Below the pieces are notes generated by a model. The model searched no databases and was not told the DNA's origin. It was given only the letters and a program-made list of their open reading frames with translations. The translations under genes and the position numbers were made by a program. Below, piece after piece: positions 1 through 8,427 of a DNA stretch of 64,000 bases. Within the stretch, counting starts at the first letter, position 1. Every line of letters starts with the position of its first letter. Source of the stretch: a bacterium. Its GTDB lineage: Bacteria; Babelota; Babeliae; Babelales; Vermiphilaceae. The stretch lies in NCBI GenBank assembly GCA_021777215.1, contig JAJYDS010000003.1, positions 1 to 64,000 of the forward strand, read 5' to 3'.

Positions 1-2
1 GC

Positions 3-119
3 TCTGCAGAAAGTTTTTTTGTAAATGTATTTGCGGCTCTTTTTAGCTACACTCTTAAATTTACCAAACAGCAAAAAATACTTTTAAGCCAGGACTTTTC
101 GGCGTTGCTAATTTCCTGA
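3..119 (+). other. possible 3' end of a truncated upstream CDS
   Basis: The frame starting at base 3 stays open from the window edge to a TGA at 117-119 (38 codons) and reads as a moderately hydrophobic peptide. It could be the tail of a gene lying to the left. Another frame also ends early (TAA at 22-24), so the choice is not forced. No family is recognised. No coding sequence was seen in 120-256. Confidence 0.2.
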
Positions 120-256
120 TTCACTTATTTCTTGTTCTTAAATGTAATAGAATTGGAGATTGTTTTTTGAGTTTGACTGGTCGCAACCAGGATGCACGCA
201 GATGTGAAATAGCATTTTCAGACCTATGAGGGGTGCGCACTAAAACTGGCTTAGGT

Positions 257-284
257 TTGACTATTTTGTGAAAAGAGCTATGGT
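257..284 (+). promoter_or_regulatory. putative promoter of the Skp-like gene
   Basis: TTGACT at 257-262 and TATGGT at 279-284 are separated by 16 bases, about 80 bases before the start codon. The same spacing and similar boxes recur before other genes in the window. Confidence 0.5.
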
Positions 285-365
285 AGTAGCTGTCTTTTCT
301 TTTTCTTTTTTTGTTTTTTTTATTATTTGAGTAAGCAAAAAACGTTTACTTTTAAAGGGTTTTTT

Positions 366-1013
366 ATGAAAATATCTAAAAAAGTTCTCCTTGGTCTTGG
401 TGGCGGATTTATGGTGGTTTCACTTGTTCGGGCTACTACAGCAGATATTGCCAAAAATATTAATGTTGGTGATGTGGTAAGCACTCTTGAGAATAAATCG
501 GACTTAAAAATTCGTTTCATGGATACTTTTGAGGCAATGCGTGTATCAAAAGAAGGTGTTAAAGTTTCTCAAGAATTAGAAGAAAAACGCAAAGAATTAG
601 CTAAAAAAATAGAGACCGAAGAAAAGAGAATGGCGCAAGCAATGACTGAGTATCGTGCCCAAGCGTCATCGCTCAGTGATACTGCCCGTAATAAAAAAGA
701 GCTTGAACTTACCAATATGAAACGTGACTATGAAGCTATGGTGCAAAAATATGAAGAAGAGCTTAAATTAGTTATGCAGCAAAAAACTGAGTTGTTGGCC
801 AAAGAAGTTGATAAAGCAGTTACACGCATTGCCAAAGAAGAAGGTCTTGATGCTGTTGTTGATCGTATGACTGGTCGCGTGATTTTTGCATCACAGCGAG
901 GGGACTATACCGATAAAATTGCTCGTGAAATGAATAAGCAGTACGAAGTAAAGCTTGCTGAAGCAAAAGGTATTAAGTCAGGGAGTACAACGATCGCTTC
1001 CAACAAGAGATAA
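366..1013 (+). CDS. Skp/OmpH-family periplasmic chaperone
   Basis: The 215-residue product has a signal peptide (about residues 1-23, ending LVRA). A long charged helical region rich in Lys and Glu (about 60-150) follows, then a short C-terminal part with the family-like phrase DAVVDR. This layout fits Skp/OmpH, a trimeric chaperone that carries unfolded outer-membrane proteins across the periplasm. A TTG start at 327 is possible, but ATG at 366 is preferred: AAAGGG at 354-359 sits 6 bases upstream and the signal peptide then starts normally. In many bacteria skp follows bamA; the upstream gene is cut off here. A hairpin terminator follows. Skp sequences diverge strongly, so the family call rests on architecture. 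Confidence 0.75.
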   Translation: MKISKKVLLGLGGGFMVVSLVRATTADIAKNINVGDVVSTLENKSDLKIRFMDTFEAMRVSKEGVKVSQELEEKRKELAKKIETEEKRMAQAMTEYRAQASSLSDTARNKKELELTNMKRDYEAMVQKYEEELKLVMQQKTELLAKEVDKAVTRIAKEEGLDAVVDRMTGRVIFASQRGDYTDKIAREMNKQYEVKLAEAKGIKSGSTTIASNKR

Positions 1014-1037
1014 TTATTGCATGGTTGGTTAAATTTT

Positions 1038-1067
1038 AAAAGGGCTGGCTTTTGGGCCGGCCTTTTT
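1038..1067 (+). terminator. rho-independent terminator after the Skp-like gene
   Basis: The arms at 1038-1049 and 1056-1067 pair as an 11-bp stem with one G bulge and one G-T pair. The stem runs into a T-tract. Confidence 0.7.
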
Positions 1068-1107
1068 ATTTGTGAAGTGATTTTTTTAGAAGCCACTTTT
1101 GTTTTAC

Positions 1108-1135
1108 TTGTCTTATATAGTGATGTCGTTATGCA
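1108..1135 (+). promoter_or_regulatory. putative promoter of prs
   Basis: TTGTCT at 1108-1113 and TATGCA at 1130-1135 have a 16-base spacer, 37 bases before the prs start. Confidence 0.4.
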
Positions 1136-1172
1136 CGGATTTGAATAATAGCCGCGAAAATTAAAAGAAAGA

Positions 1173-2171
1173 ATGTGTATGAACTATGAACTTGTTTCGA
1201 TTGATCCGAATTTTACCTTGGCTCGTGAGGTTGCTGCTCAGTTGGGAAAGCCTCTTATTTTTCCTGAGGTAATTACCTTTGCTGATGGTGAACTAGAAAT
1301 AAAGCTTCCTCAGGATATTTCTTTTGATCGTAAAACGGTCATTATTTTACAATCAACCTATGCGCCCGTGCATGACACTCTTATGAAGTTTGCTTTCACC
1401 TTGCATGCATTAAAAAATGCGGGGGCTAAGGCCTGTTTTTGCGTGATTCCCTACTTTGCCTACGCGCGCCACGAAGAAAGTTGTCAGTTTCCTGAAAAGG
1501 CGGGAGAGGTTGCCGTGGTTGCCGCCTTATTAATGGCCGGCGGTTTGGATGCGTTGGTAAGTGTTGAGTTGCACACTGATAAAGTTGCTGATTTTTTCTT
1601 TGGTCCTGTCGCATCTTTGTCTTTTGCCGGTGATATTATGGAGCACATTAAAAAACAAGCAGAAGCACAAGGCGTTGCCCTTGAGAATATCTGTTTAGTA
1701 GCGCCAGACAAGGGGGCGGAGCGACGGGCGCAAACCATTGCTCAAAAGTTGGGCTGTAAGCAGCTTACCTTTACCAAAGAGCGTTATGCGGCCGATAAGA
1801 CGCGCATCACGAGTAGCGATGGTGAGGTTCTCTGTTCGCACGCCATTATAATCGACGATATATTTGATACGGGAAGCACTGCGTTATCTGCGGCGGATGA
1901 ATTAAAAAAACGAGGATTTTCTCATATTTCTGGCTATTTTGTACATCCGGTATTTGCAGGTGATGCGCAAGAAAAAATTGAAAGTAGTGTATTGGAGAAA
2001 GTGTATATTTATGATACGATCCCCTGTCGCGTGCGTAGCAGAAAAATAGAGACACTGAGCGCCGTGTCTGCATTGAGTGAATGTATTCCACAGTTACCCG
2101 TACTGTTGACCTGTAACTCAGAATCAGGTTCAGAATGCTCGGGCTCCTGCAGTAGCTGTTCGCATAAATAA
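1173..2171 (+). CDS. prs: ribose-phosphate pyrophosphokinase (PRPP synthetase)
   Basis: The enzyme makes phosphoribosyl pyrophosphate from ribose 5-phosphate and ATP for nucleotide synthesis. The 332 residues carry the class I landmarks: a CVIPYFAYARHEE stretch (ATP-binding flexible-loop motif, usually VIPYxGYARQD), VELHTDK (the metal-binding region, usually DLHA), and the PRPP-binding loop IIIDDIFDTGSTA. Several of these positions depart from the common residues (HEE for QDR, VELHT for DLHA), so the sequence is divergent but complete. A second in-frame ATG lies at 1179, and no strong ribosome site separates the two. The C-terminus ends in an unusual Ser/Cys-rich tail with five cysteines. pth follows with its own putative promoter; the rplY gene often found between prs and pth is absent. 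Confidence 0.88.
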   Translation: MCMNYELVSIDPNFTLAREVAAQLGKPLIFPEVITFADGELEIKLPQDISFDRKTVIILQSTYAPVHDTLMKFAFTLHALKNAGAKACFCVIPYFAYARHEESCQFPEKAGEVAVVAALLMAGGLDALVSVELHTDKVADFFFGPVASLSFAGDIMEHIKKQAEAQGVALENICLVAPDKGAERRAQTIAQKLGCKQLTFTKERYAADKTRITSSDGEVLCSHAIIIDDIFDTGSTALSAADELKKRGFSHISGYFVHPVFAGDAQEKIESSVLEKVYIYDTIPCRVRSRKIETLSAVSALSECIPQLPVLLTCNSESGSECSGSCSSCSHK

Positions 2172-2207
2172 GCTTATTGTATAAAAATAAACAGGTACCT
2201 TGTTTAG

Positions 2208-2255
2208 AATGGGTATATTTTCGTCGCATGGCGGGGATCTACCCATTTGTTTTTC
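2208..2255 (+). terminator. possible terminator after prs
   Basis: AATGGGTA (2208-2215) and TACCCATT (2240-2247) form an 8-bp stem with a long 24-base loop, followed by GTTTTTC. Confidence 0.4.
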
Positions 2256-2324
2256 TCTAGTTCTTTTTGCTCCATGGTATACTGCTTGCTTGAAAACAAA
2301 ACGGGCGAAAATAAAAGGGTAGAT

Positions 2325-2900
2325 ATGAGTTTAGATTATAAAAACAGTGCAGGAAAGAGTGACTTAGGAATCATTGGTGGCGCCGAAATTAAAGCTATTA
2401 TTGGTTTGGGTAATCCTGGTTCGGGGTATTATCGCCATCGGCATAGTATCGGCTTTCGTGTTGTTGATGCATTGGCAAAAAAGCTTGGAGCGCAGTGGCG
2501 AGAACGAGAAAATATGCTGCTTGCTGAAGTTCAATTGGGCGGACATAAAGTCTTGCTCATCAAGCCACAGACATTTATGAATAATTCCGGAAAAGTTATC
2601 TCTTTTTTGATCAAACAAGGCATTGAAGCTAAAAATATTTTAGTAGTGCACGATGAGCTTGAGTTGCCCTTTGGTGATATTAAGTTCAAGGTGGGCGGGA
2701 GTCATAAGGGACATAATGGCTTGAAATCAATTATTGCCGTGTGTGGCCCAGAGTTTGTTCGTCTACGGTTTGGCATTGGGCGGCCAGAAGATAAGGCGCA
2801 GGTGGCTGATTATGTGCTGCAGAATTTTAGTGAAAATGCAGATGAAATTGGCCGGCTTATAGAAAAAGCCGTGCAGCGGCTCGAGGAATTGTTTAGCTGA
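2325..2900 (+). CDS. pth: peptidyl-tRNA hydrolase
   Basis: The enzyme releases tRNA from prematurely dropped peptidyl-tRNA. All landmarks are present in the 191 residues: GLGNPG with Asn30, RHSIGF with catalytic His40, FMNNSG with Asn86, VVHDELELP with Asp110, and GHNGLKSI with Asn131. ATG at 2325 is chosen because AAAAGGG at 2313-2319 lies 5 bases upstream. An earlier in-frame start at 2247 would add 26 residues not seen in the family. Even so, about 20 extra residues precede the usual N-terminus. A TATACT box at 2278-2283 may be the -10 element of its own promoter. Confidence 0.95.
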   Translation: MSLDYKNSAGKSDLGIIGGAEIKAIIGLGNPGSGYYRHRHSIGFRVVDALAKKLGAQWRERENMLLAEVQLGGHKVLLIKPQTFMNNSGKVISFLIKQGIEAKNILVVHDELELPFGDIKFKVGGSHKGHNGLKSIIAVCGPEFVRLRFGIGRPEDKAQVADYVLQNFSENADEIGRLIEKAVQRLEELFS

Positions 2901-3001
2901 CATTATAAGAGAAGAGCTGTATTTTTTTATCTCTTTATTGAGGATATTTTTAAGCGAAAGGGCTTTTAGGTGGTCTGTTAGGAATCATAGTGAATAGAAG
3001 T

Positions 3002-3038
3002 AAAAAAAGAGGGAAGGTTTTGTTTTTCCTTCCCTCTT
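3002..3038 (-). terminator. terminator of the small exported protein gene
   Basis: A perfect 11-bp stem (3007-3017 with 3028-3038) is followed, on the minus strand, by a run of seven T. It closes the minus-strand gene ending at 3060. Confidence 0.8.
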
Positions 3039-3059
3039 AAATGCTTAATCGAAATTGTA

Positions 3060-3377
3060 CTAGTTTTGTACAGCTTCCTCTGCTGGAATAGTTGCTGGTT
3101 CAGCTGGAGCAATCACTTCTTCAATTTTAATTTCTTCAGTTGGAGTAGCAATTACTGCTTGCTCGATTTGCGCAGGTTCATCTACTTTTGTTGCTGCATT
3201 TTCAACTTCTTTGACTTCAGGAGTAACGGCGGCGGCTTCCTCAACAGCCGGAGCTTGCACTTCGGGGGCCGGAGCAACAACTTTTACTTCTTGCGCTTTA
3301 ACGGTGGCTTTTTGTACGCCAAAACATGGTGCTACTGATAGAGCAAGAACTAATGACAAAGAAAAGAACTTATTCAT
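3060..3377 (-). CDS. small exported Ala/Glu/Pro/Val-rich protein
   Basis: The 105-residue product starts with a clear signal peptide (MNKFFSLSLVLALSVAPCFG). The rest is low-complexity sequence made almost only of Ala, Val, Glu, Pro, Lys and Thr, with repeated phrases such as APAPEV and ATIPAEE. There is no domain and no cysteine after the leader. It may be a disordered periplasmic linker or a surface-associated peptide; function is unknown. It has its own terminator and stands alone. Confidence 0.7.
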   Translation of the reverse strand: MNKFFSLSLVLALSVAPCFGVQKATVKAQEVKVVAPAPEVQAPAVEEAAAVTPEVKEVENAATKVDEPAQIEQAVIATPTEEIKIEEVIAPAEPATIPAEEAVQN

Positions 3378-3791
3378 CGTAAGCGTCCCTTAAAGGTTAA
3401 ACAATAATAGAGAGTAAATTATAACTATATCGTACTTTAAATGCATTGTTTGTCAATGTAAAGGTTCATCTAGCGGATTAGCAATAGATGATTTTTTGCT
3501 TACAGAAAAGTTTTTGATTTATTTTTTCATGCTATTTTCTCTTTTTTAGCTAATGGTTGTATTTGTTTTGTGACAAGTTCTTACCGTATTTTATATACAA
3601 AAGATGCTTTGTATTCATTTTTTTAACTATTTTACTTTGTTATAAAAATTGAGTAATCTGTCCCGGGTTTTTTTTGACTTTTACACGATGTAAATAGGTT
3701 GTTTTAAGACGTTTTTTTACGCTACACTAGGATAAGTTCTGAGAGATACGAAAAAGGTTGAGAGCTTTTTTTACTTATGGGAGTTTGTATT
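3378..3791. other. AT-rich divergent intergenic region
   Basis: These 414 bases separate the divergent small exported gene (minus) and metK (plus) and should hold both promoters. A GCTACACT stretch with TACACT at 3723-3728 may be the metK -10 element, without a good -35. TTGACT at 3674-3679 lies further up. No ORF or RNA gene was recognised. Confidence 0.4.
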
Positions 3792-4961
3792 ATGACTTGT
3801 CGCTCAAAAGCAAGTGAGTATTATTTTTCTTCTGAATCGGTTACTGAAGGTCACCCCGACAAAGTGTGTGATCAAATTTCAGATGCTGTTTTAGATGCCT
3901 TTTTAGCGCAAGACGCCCAGTCGCGCGTTGCCTGTGAAACAGCAGCAAAAGATAGTGTCTGGGTGTTTGGTGAGATTACCTCAAAAGGCATAGTCGACGT
4001 GCCCATTGTTGTACGTGATGTGCTCAAGCAAATTGGATATATCGATGTATCATTTGGTCTTGATGCAGCATCATGCCCGGTGCGTGTATCGCTGAGCCAA
4101 CAGAGTGGAGATATTGCGCAAGGGGTGAATGAGACTCAAGAGCGCGAACAGGGCGCGGGTGATCAGGGAATGATGTTTGGCTACGCTTGTAGTGAAACGC
4201 CAGAATTCATGCCCTTACCTATTTCTTTGGCGCATCAACTAACGCATCGGTTAGCTCACGTGCGCAAAAAGGGTATTTTACCGTGGGTTCGTCCTGATGG
4301 TAAAGCACAGGTTACGGTACAATATCGTAATGATAATCCCGTGGCCGTCACCGCAGTTGTCGTCTCGACACAGCATAGCCCTGATGTTTCGCATGAACAA
4401 ATAGTACGCGATATCAAAGAACAGGTAATTAAGCCAGTGTGTGGCAGTTATTTGACTGATGATACTGTTTATCACATTAACCCAACCGGGGCATTTATTT
4501 TGGGTGGCCCTGCCGCTGATGCAGGTCTGACGGGTAGAAAAATTATTGTTGATACCTACGGCGGTATGGGGCGTCATGGTGGGGGCGCTTTTTCGGGTAA
4601 GGATCCATCGAAGGTTGATCGTTCAGCTGCTTACATGGCTCGCCATGTAGCTAAAAATATCGTAGCTGCTGGACTTGCAACACGCTGCGAATTTCAAATT
4701 GCTTATTCAATCGGTGTTGCTGAACCTGTCTCGCTTTATGTTAACACTTTTGGTACATGTGTTGTACCAGAAGAAAAGATAGAAAAAGCGGTGCGTGCCC
4801 TATTTCCCCTCAAACCGGCAGAGCTTATCAAGTATCTGGATCTCAAGCGCCCAATCTATCAAAAGACTGCTTCATATGGGCACTTTGGTCGAACCGAGCC
4901 TGAATTTACTTGGGAAAAAACAAACCAAGTAGATGCATTGAGAAAGGCTGTTGGTTTGTAG
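3792..4961 (+). CDS. metK: S-adenosylmethionine synthetase
   Basis: MetK makes S-adenosylmethionine from methionine and ATP. The 389 residues include the signature [19 protein letters not shown] near the N-terminus (substrate His and metal ligands), [12 protein letters not shown] (the ATP/methionine loop), and the glycine-rich [19 protein letters not shown] (phosphate loop). Length and order are normal for the family. ATG at 3792 is preferred over 3777 because GGGAG at 3779-3783 sits 8 bases before it. A strong hairpin follows. No methionine biosynthesis gene is nearby, so methionine is probably imported. Confidence 0.97.
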   Translation: MTCRSKASEYYFSSESVTEGHPDKVCDQISDAVLDAFLAQDAQSRVACETAAKDSVWVFGEITSKGIVDVPIVVRDVLKQIGYIDVSFGLDAASCPVRVSLSQQSGDIAQGVNETQEREQGAGDQGMMFGYACSETPEFMPLPISLAHQLTHRLAHVRKKGILPWVRPDGKAQVTVQYRNDNPVAVTAVVVSTQHSPDVSHEQIVRDIKEQVIKPVCGSYLTDDTVYHINPTGAFILGGPAADAGLTGRKIIVDTYGGMGRHGGGAFSGKDPSKVDRSAAYMARHVAKNIVAAGLATRCEFQIAYSIGVAEPVSLYVNTFGTCVVPEEKIEKAVRALFPLKPAELIKYLDLKRPIYQKTASYGHFGRTEPEFTWEKTNQVDALRKAVGL

Positions 4962-5001
4962 GCCCCTAAACTTTTACGATAGGTTTTTCAGATTCGTAAA
5001 T

Positions 5002-5043
5002 AACATAAAAATATCCCCGCAACTGCGGGGATATTTTTATGTT
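5002..5043. terminator. bidirectional terminator between metK and a minus-strand gene
   Basis: A perfect 19-bp stem (5002-5020 with 5025-5043) has a 4-base loop and A/T-rich flanks in both directions. It closes metK and probably also the minus-strand gene ending at 5089. Confidence 0.85.
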
Positions 5044-5088
5044 ATGTTAGGTGCATGTGTTACTTGCAAGTGTTATCGTAGTTGTGCT

Positions 5089-5535
5089 CTATGAGACCTT
5101 TGCGTGCCTACAGCTTTTTCTTTCAGCTCTTTTAGTATGAATGAGTTGTTCAAATTCTTTTCTTTTTCGTTCACGAATTTTTTCCCATTCGCGCAGCTTT
5201 TCTTGTTGTTTTAGTTTGGCTATGTCAGCTAAGTCTTTGTCTGACATTTCTTGAGCCGTTTTATTGAGCTGCGCAAACCTTGCGCAGCTCTTTTTTAGTT
5301 CTAGAATACTGAGCAAAAGAGTTGCTTTTGTTGTTTTTGTCATTGTTATAGTCTGGTCTTTGAGTGTTGTTTGTGGTTGTTGTGCAGCTTCGTTTGTTTG
5401 ACATACTTCTATAACCATTTCAGTTGCTCGTCTGTTTTGAGGTTCCATTGCCCGCAGTGATAGAGAAAATATGAGAGTGCCTATGAGTGCACTGTGTTGG
5501 TATCTTTTTATATTTTTTATCCAGAAGATGATCAT
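5089..5535 (-). CDS. exported protein of unknown function with charged helical C-terminus
   Basis: The 148-residue product has an N-terminal hydrophobic segment ending SLSLRA, followed at once by MEPQN, so a Met would be the first mature residue. A Thr/Lys-rich stretch follows, then a strongly charged Lys/Glu/Arg region from about residue 95 that is likely helical or coiled coil. No known domain was recognised. The ribosome site is weak (CGGGA). It shares the small-residue-then-Met pattern with ten other exported proteins in this window. Confidence 0.6.
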   Translation of the reverse strand: MIIFWIKNIKRYQHSALIGTLIFSLSLRAMEPQNRRATEMVIEVCQTNEAAQQPQTTLKDQTITMTKTTKATLLLSILELKKSCARFAQLNKTAQEMSDKDLADIAKLKQQEKLREWEKIRERKRKEFEQLIHTKRAERKSCRHAKVS

Positions 5536-5645
5536 ATGGTATCCCGAGCTAAAGAGTCCAAGATTAAAACCTTACATTAACCCAGCACAATACTCCAGAC
5601 TGCTCTCTCTGTCAAAAATTTTGGTAAAAATATTACCTACTTATG

Positions 5646-5674
5646 AAAAAGAGGCACTCACTGGTGCCTCTTTT
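5646..5674 (-). terminator. terminator of alaS
   Basis: AAAAGAGGCAC and GTGCCTCTTTT form an 11-bp stem with a 6-base loop just past the alaS stop. On the minus strand a T-tract follows. Confidence 0.75.
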
Positions 5675-5696
5675 GTGTTTTTGTAAGTAGATATGA

Positions 5697-8303
5697 TTAC
5701 TTTTGGTTTTGAGCGATCCATTGCTTGAGTGCTGTGATAAATTCAGGGCTTAGCCCTGTGCCGCCACCTTGGAGCATCGTTGCTGATCCACCACCACGTA
5801 TGCCATGTTCTTTCTGTAGCCATGCAGCCAGGTCTTTGAGCGATATTTTTGCTGTGAGCTGTGGTGCAAGTGCACACAAAAATGAGAAAGTGTTGTTTTC
5901 CTGTATATTCGCCAAGAAATAAAGACCGGGTTTTTTAACGTTCAATTGTGCCGCGATATCGCGCAGTTCTTCGTTGGTTGTATCAGATAAAAGTGCACAT
6001 AAAACGGGCAGCGATCCAATTGTTTCTATCTGCTGTACCATTTGAGGCATATGTGCGGCATTGAGTTCTTTTTTGAGTAGCTTGATCTGCGCAAGCAGCT
6101 CTTTTATATGGAGTTGTTGCTTGGCTACTGCGGTGGCTACTTCATCTTGTTTTACCTTAAACTCCTTGCTGAGTGCTTTGATGGTATCAAACGATTCTTG
6201 GAATAATTCCACCGCGCGCGGACCAGTGACTGCTACAACGCGGCGATGTGCTGCTGATAGCGCAGAAATTTCGGTAATTTTAAAGCAGCCAATATCACCC
6301 GTAGCGCGTACGTGGGTGCCGCCGCAGAGTTCGATGCTTACCCCAGGAACGCTTACCATGCGTACATTTTCAGGATTATATTTATCACCAAAGAAAGCCG
6401 TAGCTCCTTTTTTGGCTGCATCAGCGTAAGTAGTATTTTCAATGGTGACGGGTATATTTTCTTGTATTGTTGCATTCACCATTTTTTCTAAGTCAGCTAT
6501 CATCTGGCTATCCACGTTTTCAGAATAAGTGAAGTCAAAGCGGAGATAATCTGGATGGACAAATGAGCCTGCCTGTTTTACTTGTGGCCCCAAGAGTTTG
6601 ACGAGCGCTGCTTGTAGTAGATGGGTAGCCGTATGATTTTTTATGGTATTGGCGCGTCGTTCTTTATTGATAATTGCAGTGATTTGCTCGCCTACGGCAA
6701 GTGCTGCTGGCGTGGTAATTTTTACCGCAATAGCGGTGCCGATAAAGCGAATTTCTTCTGTGTCAACCAGCTGGGAACCAATTTTGAGCCAACCTTCATC
6801 TTCTACTTGGCCGCCGCCGACGATAAAGAATGGCGACTTCTTGGTGATCACATAGCATTGGCTTCCTGCGGGTGCAGAACTGACAACGGTGCCATTATGT
6901 ATGAGTGCCGTTATCTCTGTTTTTGTTTCTAGTTCGGTATAGCCGGTGAACTCTGTAGTTATAGATTCAGGCAAGTCAACGTGCAGTTCTTCTTTTTTCT
7001 TTTGCCCTGATTGATCTTGCTGTTTGCGCATCTCTTGTTCAAATCCAGCCATGTCGACGGTGAAGCCCTGTTCTTGTGCGAGTACGCTAATCAGTTCGGT
7101 AGGGAACCCATACGTATCATAGAGCTTGAATGCCTGTATGCCGGTGATTGTCTTGGTTGCGCTACTTTCTTGGCAGTATTTTTCAAAAATCTGTTTGCCG
7201 CGTACAAGGTTGGCGGAGAATTTTTTTACTTCGCTGTCCAGCACAGTGTGTACCAACTGTGCTTGTGATTTGAGTTCGGTATATATGTCGCCAAGTTCTT
7301 GAATAACAGTCGCTGAAAGCTCGGGAAAGATATTTTTATTGGTCAGCTTCTGTGCAAAAAGGGCTGCGCGACGAATAATTTTACGGAGCACATAACCGCG
7401 TCCTTCATTCGATGGGGCGCATCCATCAGCAATGATCATGGTCGATGAACGAATATGATCGGCTATTACGTGAAATGCTGCTTTAAGATTTTCCGGTTGT
7501 TGAGCGTAAATGATGCCGGTCAATTTTTCAATGCGATTAATGATAGGCATAAAAAGGTCGGTTTGATAGACCGAATCGGTGTTTTGCACTATTGTACACA
7601 GTCTTTCCAGGCCCATACCGGTGTCAACGCCGGTCTGTTTGAGGGGTTTAAAGCTGCCATCTAGCTGGCGATCAAATTGCATAAAGACCATGTTCCAGAT
7701 TTCTAAGAATCTATCGCAATCGCATGCAGGGCCGCACTTGGTGATATCGGCGCAACCATATTCTGGGCCGCGATCGATGTGCAGTTCGGTGCAGGGGCCG
7801 CAAGGGCCTGTGTCGCCCATTTGCCAAAAGTTTTCTTTTTCTCCCAGACGCTGAATGCGTTCGGCTGGGATGCCGATCATCGTATGCCAAAGGTCATAGG
7901 ATTCATCATCTGTCTTATACACCGTGGCATATAATTTTTCTACCGGAAGGCCCATTTCTTTTGTAAGAAAGTCCCAGGAATACTGAATGGCGTCTTTTTT
8001 AAAGTAATCACCAAAGGAAAAGTTGCCCATCATCTCAAAGAAAGTGAGGTGGCGACGGGTAAAACCAACGTTTTCCAGATCATTATGCTTGCCGCCAGCG
8101 CGTACGCATTTTTGGATGGTGACTGCACGGGTATAGTTTCTTTTTTCTAGGCCCAAAAATAGGTCTTTAAACTGGTTCATCCCGGCATTGGCGAATAAAA
8201 TAGTGGGGTCTTGCGCGGGAATAATAGATGAGCTGGCAACCTTCTGATGGCCACGGTTGATAAAAAAATCGAAGAATTTTTTACGCACGATCGTCGATTT
8301 CAT
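5697..8303 (-). CDS. alaS: alanyl-tRNA synthetase
   Basis: AlaS charges tRNA-Ala. The 868 residues are close to the usual length. In order they show the N-terminal class II catalytic core (with GNFSFGDYFK and WNMVFMQFDR), the tRNA-recognition helices, and the editing domain with the metal-site motifs HTATHLL and CGGTH. The C-terminal oligomerisation domain ends in a glycine-rich GGGSATMLQGGG stretch. The start has GGGG 8 bases upstream. The roughly 100-base leader holds a possible TATAAT box and a 7-bp hairpin (8335-8341 with 8353-8359), but nothing that clearly forms an attenuator. Confidence 0.97.
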   Translation of the reverse strand: MKSTIVRKKFFDFFINRGHQKVASSSIIPAQDPTILFANAGMNQFKDLFLGLEKRNYTRAVTIQKCVRAGGKHNDLENVGFTRRHLTFFEMMGNFSFGDYFKKDAIQYSWDFLTKEMGLPVEKLYATVYKTDDESYDLWHTMIGIPAERIQRLGEKENFWQMGDTGPCGPCTELHIDRGPEYGCADITKCGPACDCDRFLEIWNMVFMQFDRQLDGSFKPLKQTGVDTGMGLERLCTIVQNTDSVYQTDLFMPIINRIEKLTGIIYAQQPENLKAAFHVIADHIRSSTMIIADGCAPSNEGRGYVLRKIIRRAALFAQKLTNKNIFPELSATVIQELGDIYTELKSQAQLVHTVLDSEVKKFSANLVRGKQIFEKYCQESSATKTITGIQAFKLYDTYGFPTELISVLAQEQGFTVDMAGFEQEMRKQQDQSGQKKKEELHVDLPESITTEFTGYTELETKTEITALIHNGTVVSSAPAGSQCYVITKKSPFFIVGGGQVEDEGWLKIGSQLVDTEEIRFIGTAIAVKITTPAALAVGEQITAIINKERRANTIKNHTATHLLQAALVKLLGPQVKQAGSFVHPDYLRFDFTYSENVDSQMIADLEKMVNATIQENIPVTIENTTYADAAKKGATAFFGDKYNPENVRMVSVPGVSIELCGGTHVRATGDIGCFKITEISALSAAHRRVVAVTGPRAVELFQESFDTIKALSKEFKVKQDEVATAVAKQQLHIKELLAQIKLLKKELNAAHMPQMVQQIETIGSLPVLCALLSDTTNEELRDIAAQLNVKKPGLYFLANIQENNTFSFLCALAPQLTAKISLKDLAAWLQKEHGIRGGGSATMLQGGGTGLSPEFITALKQWIAQNQK

Positions 8304-8427
8304 CGCGATACCCCGTATATGGTTAAAATGCCTGATTCTTGTAAATTTTTTGCAAGAATATAGCTCTCTCTATTACCGAAAAACCAGATAAACAATGGTT
8401 AATTATACCATAGGGTCGTGAACTGAG

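Noticed and set aside
2247-2324. Longer start of pth
   Set aside because: The added residues have no counterpart in the family and a good ribosome site lies before 2325.
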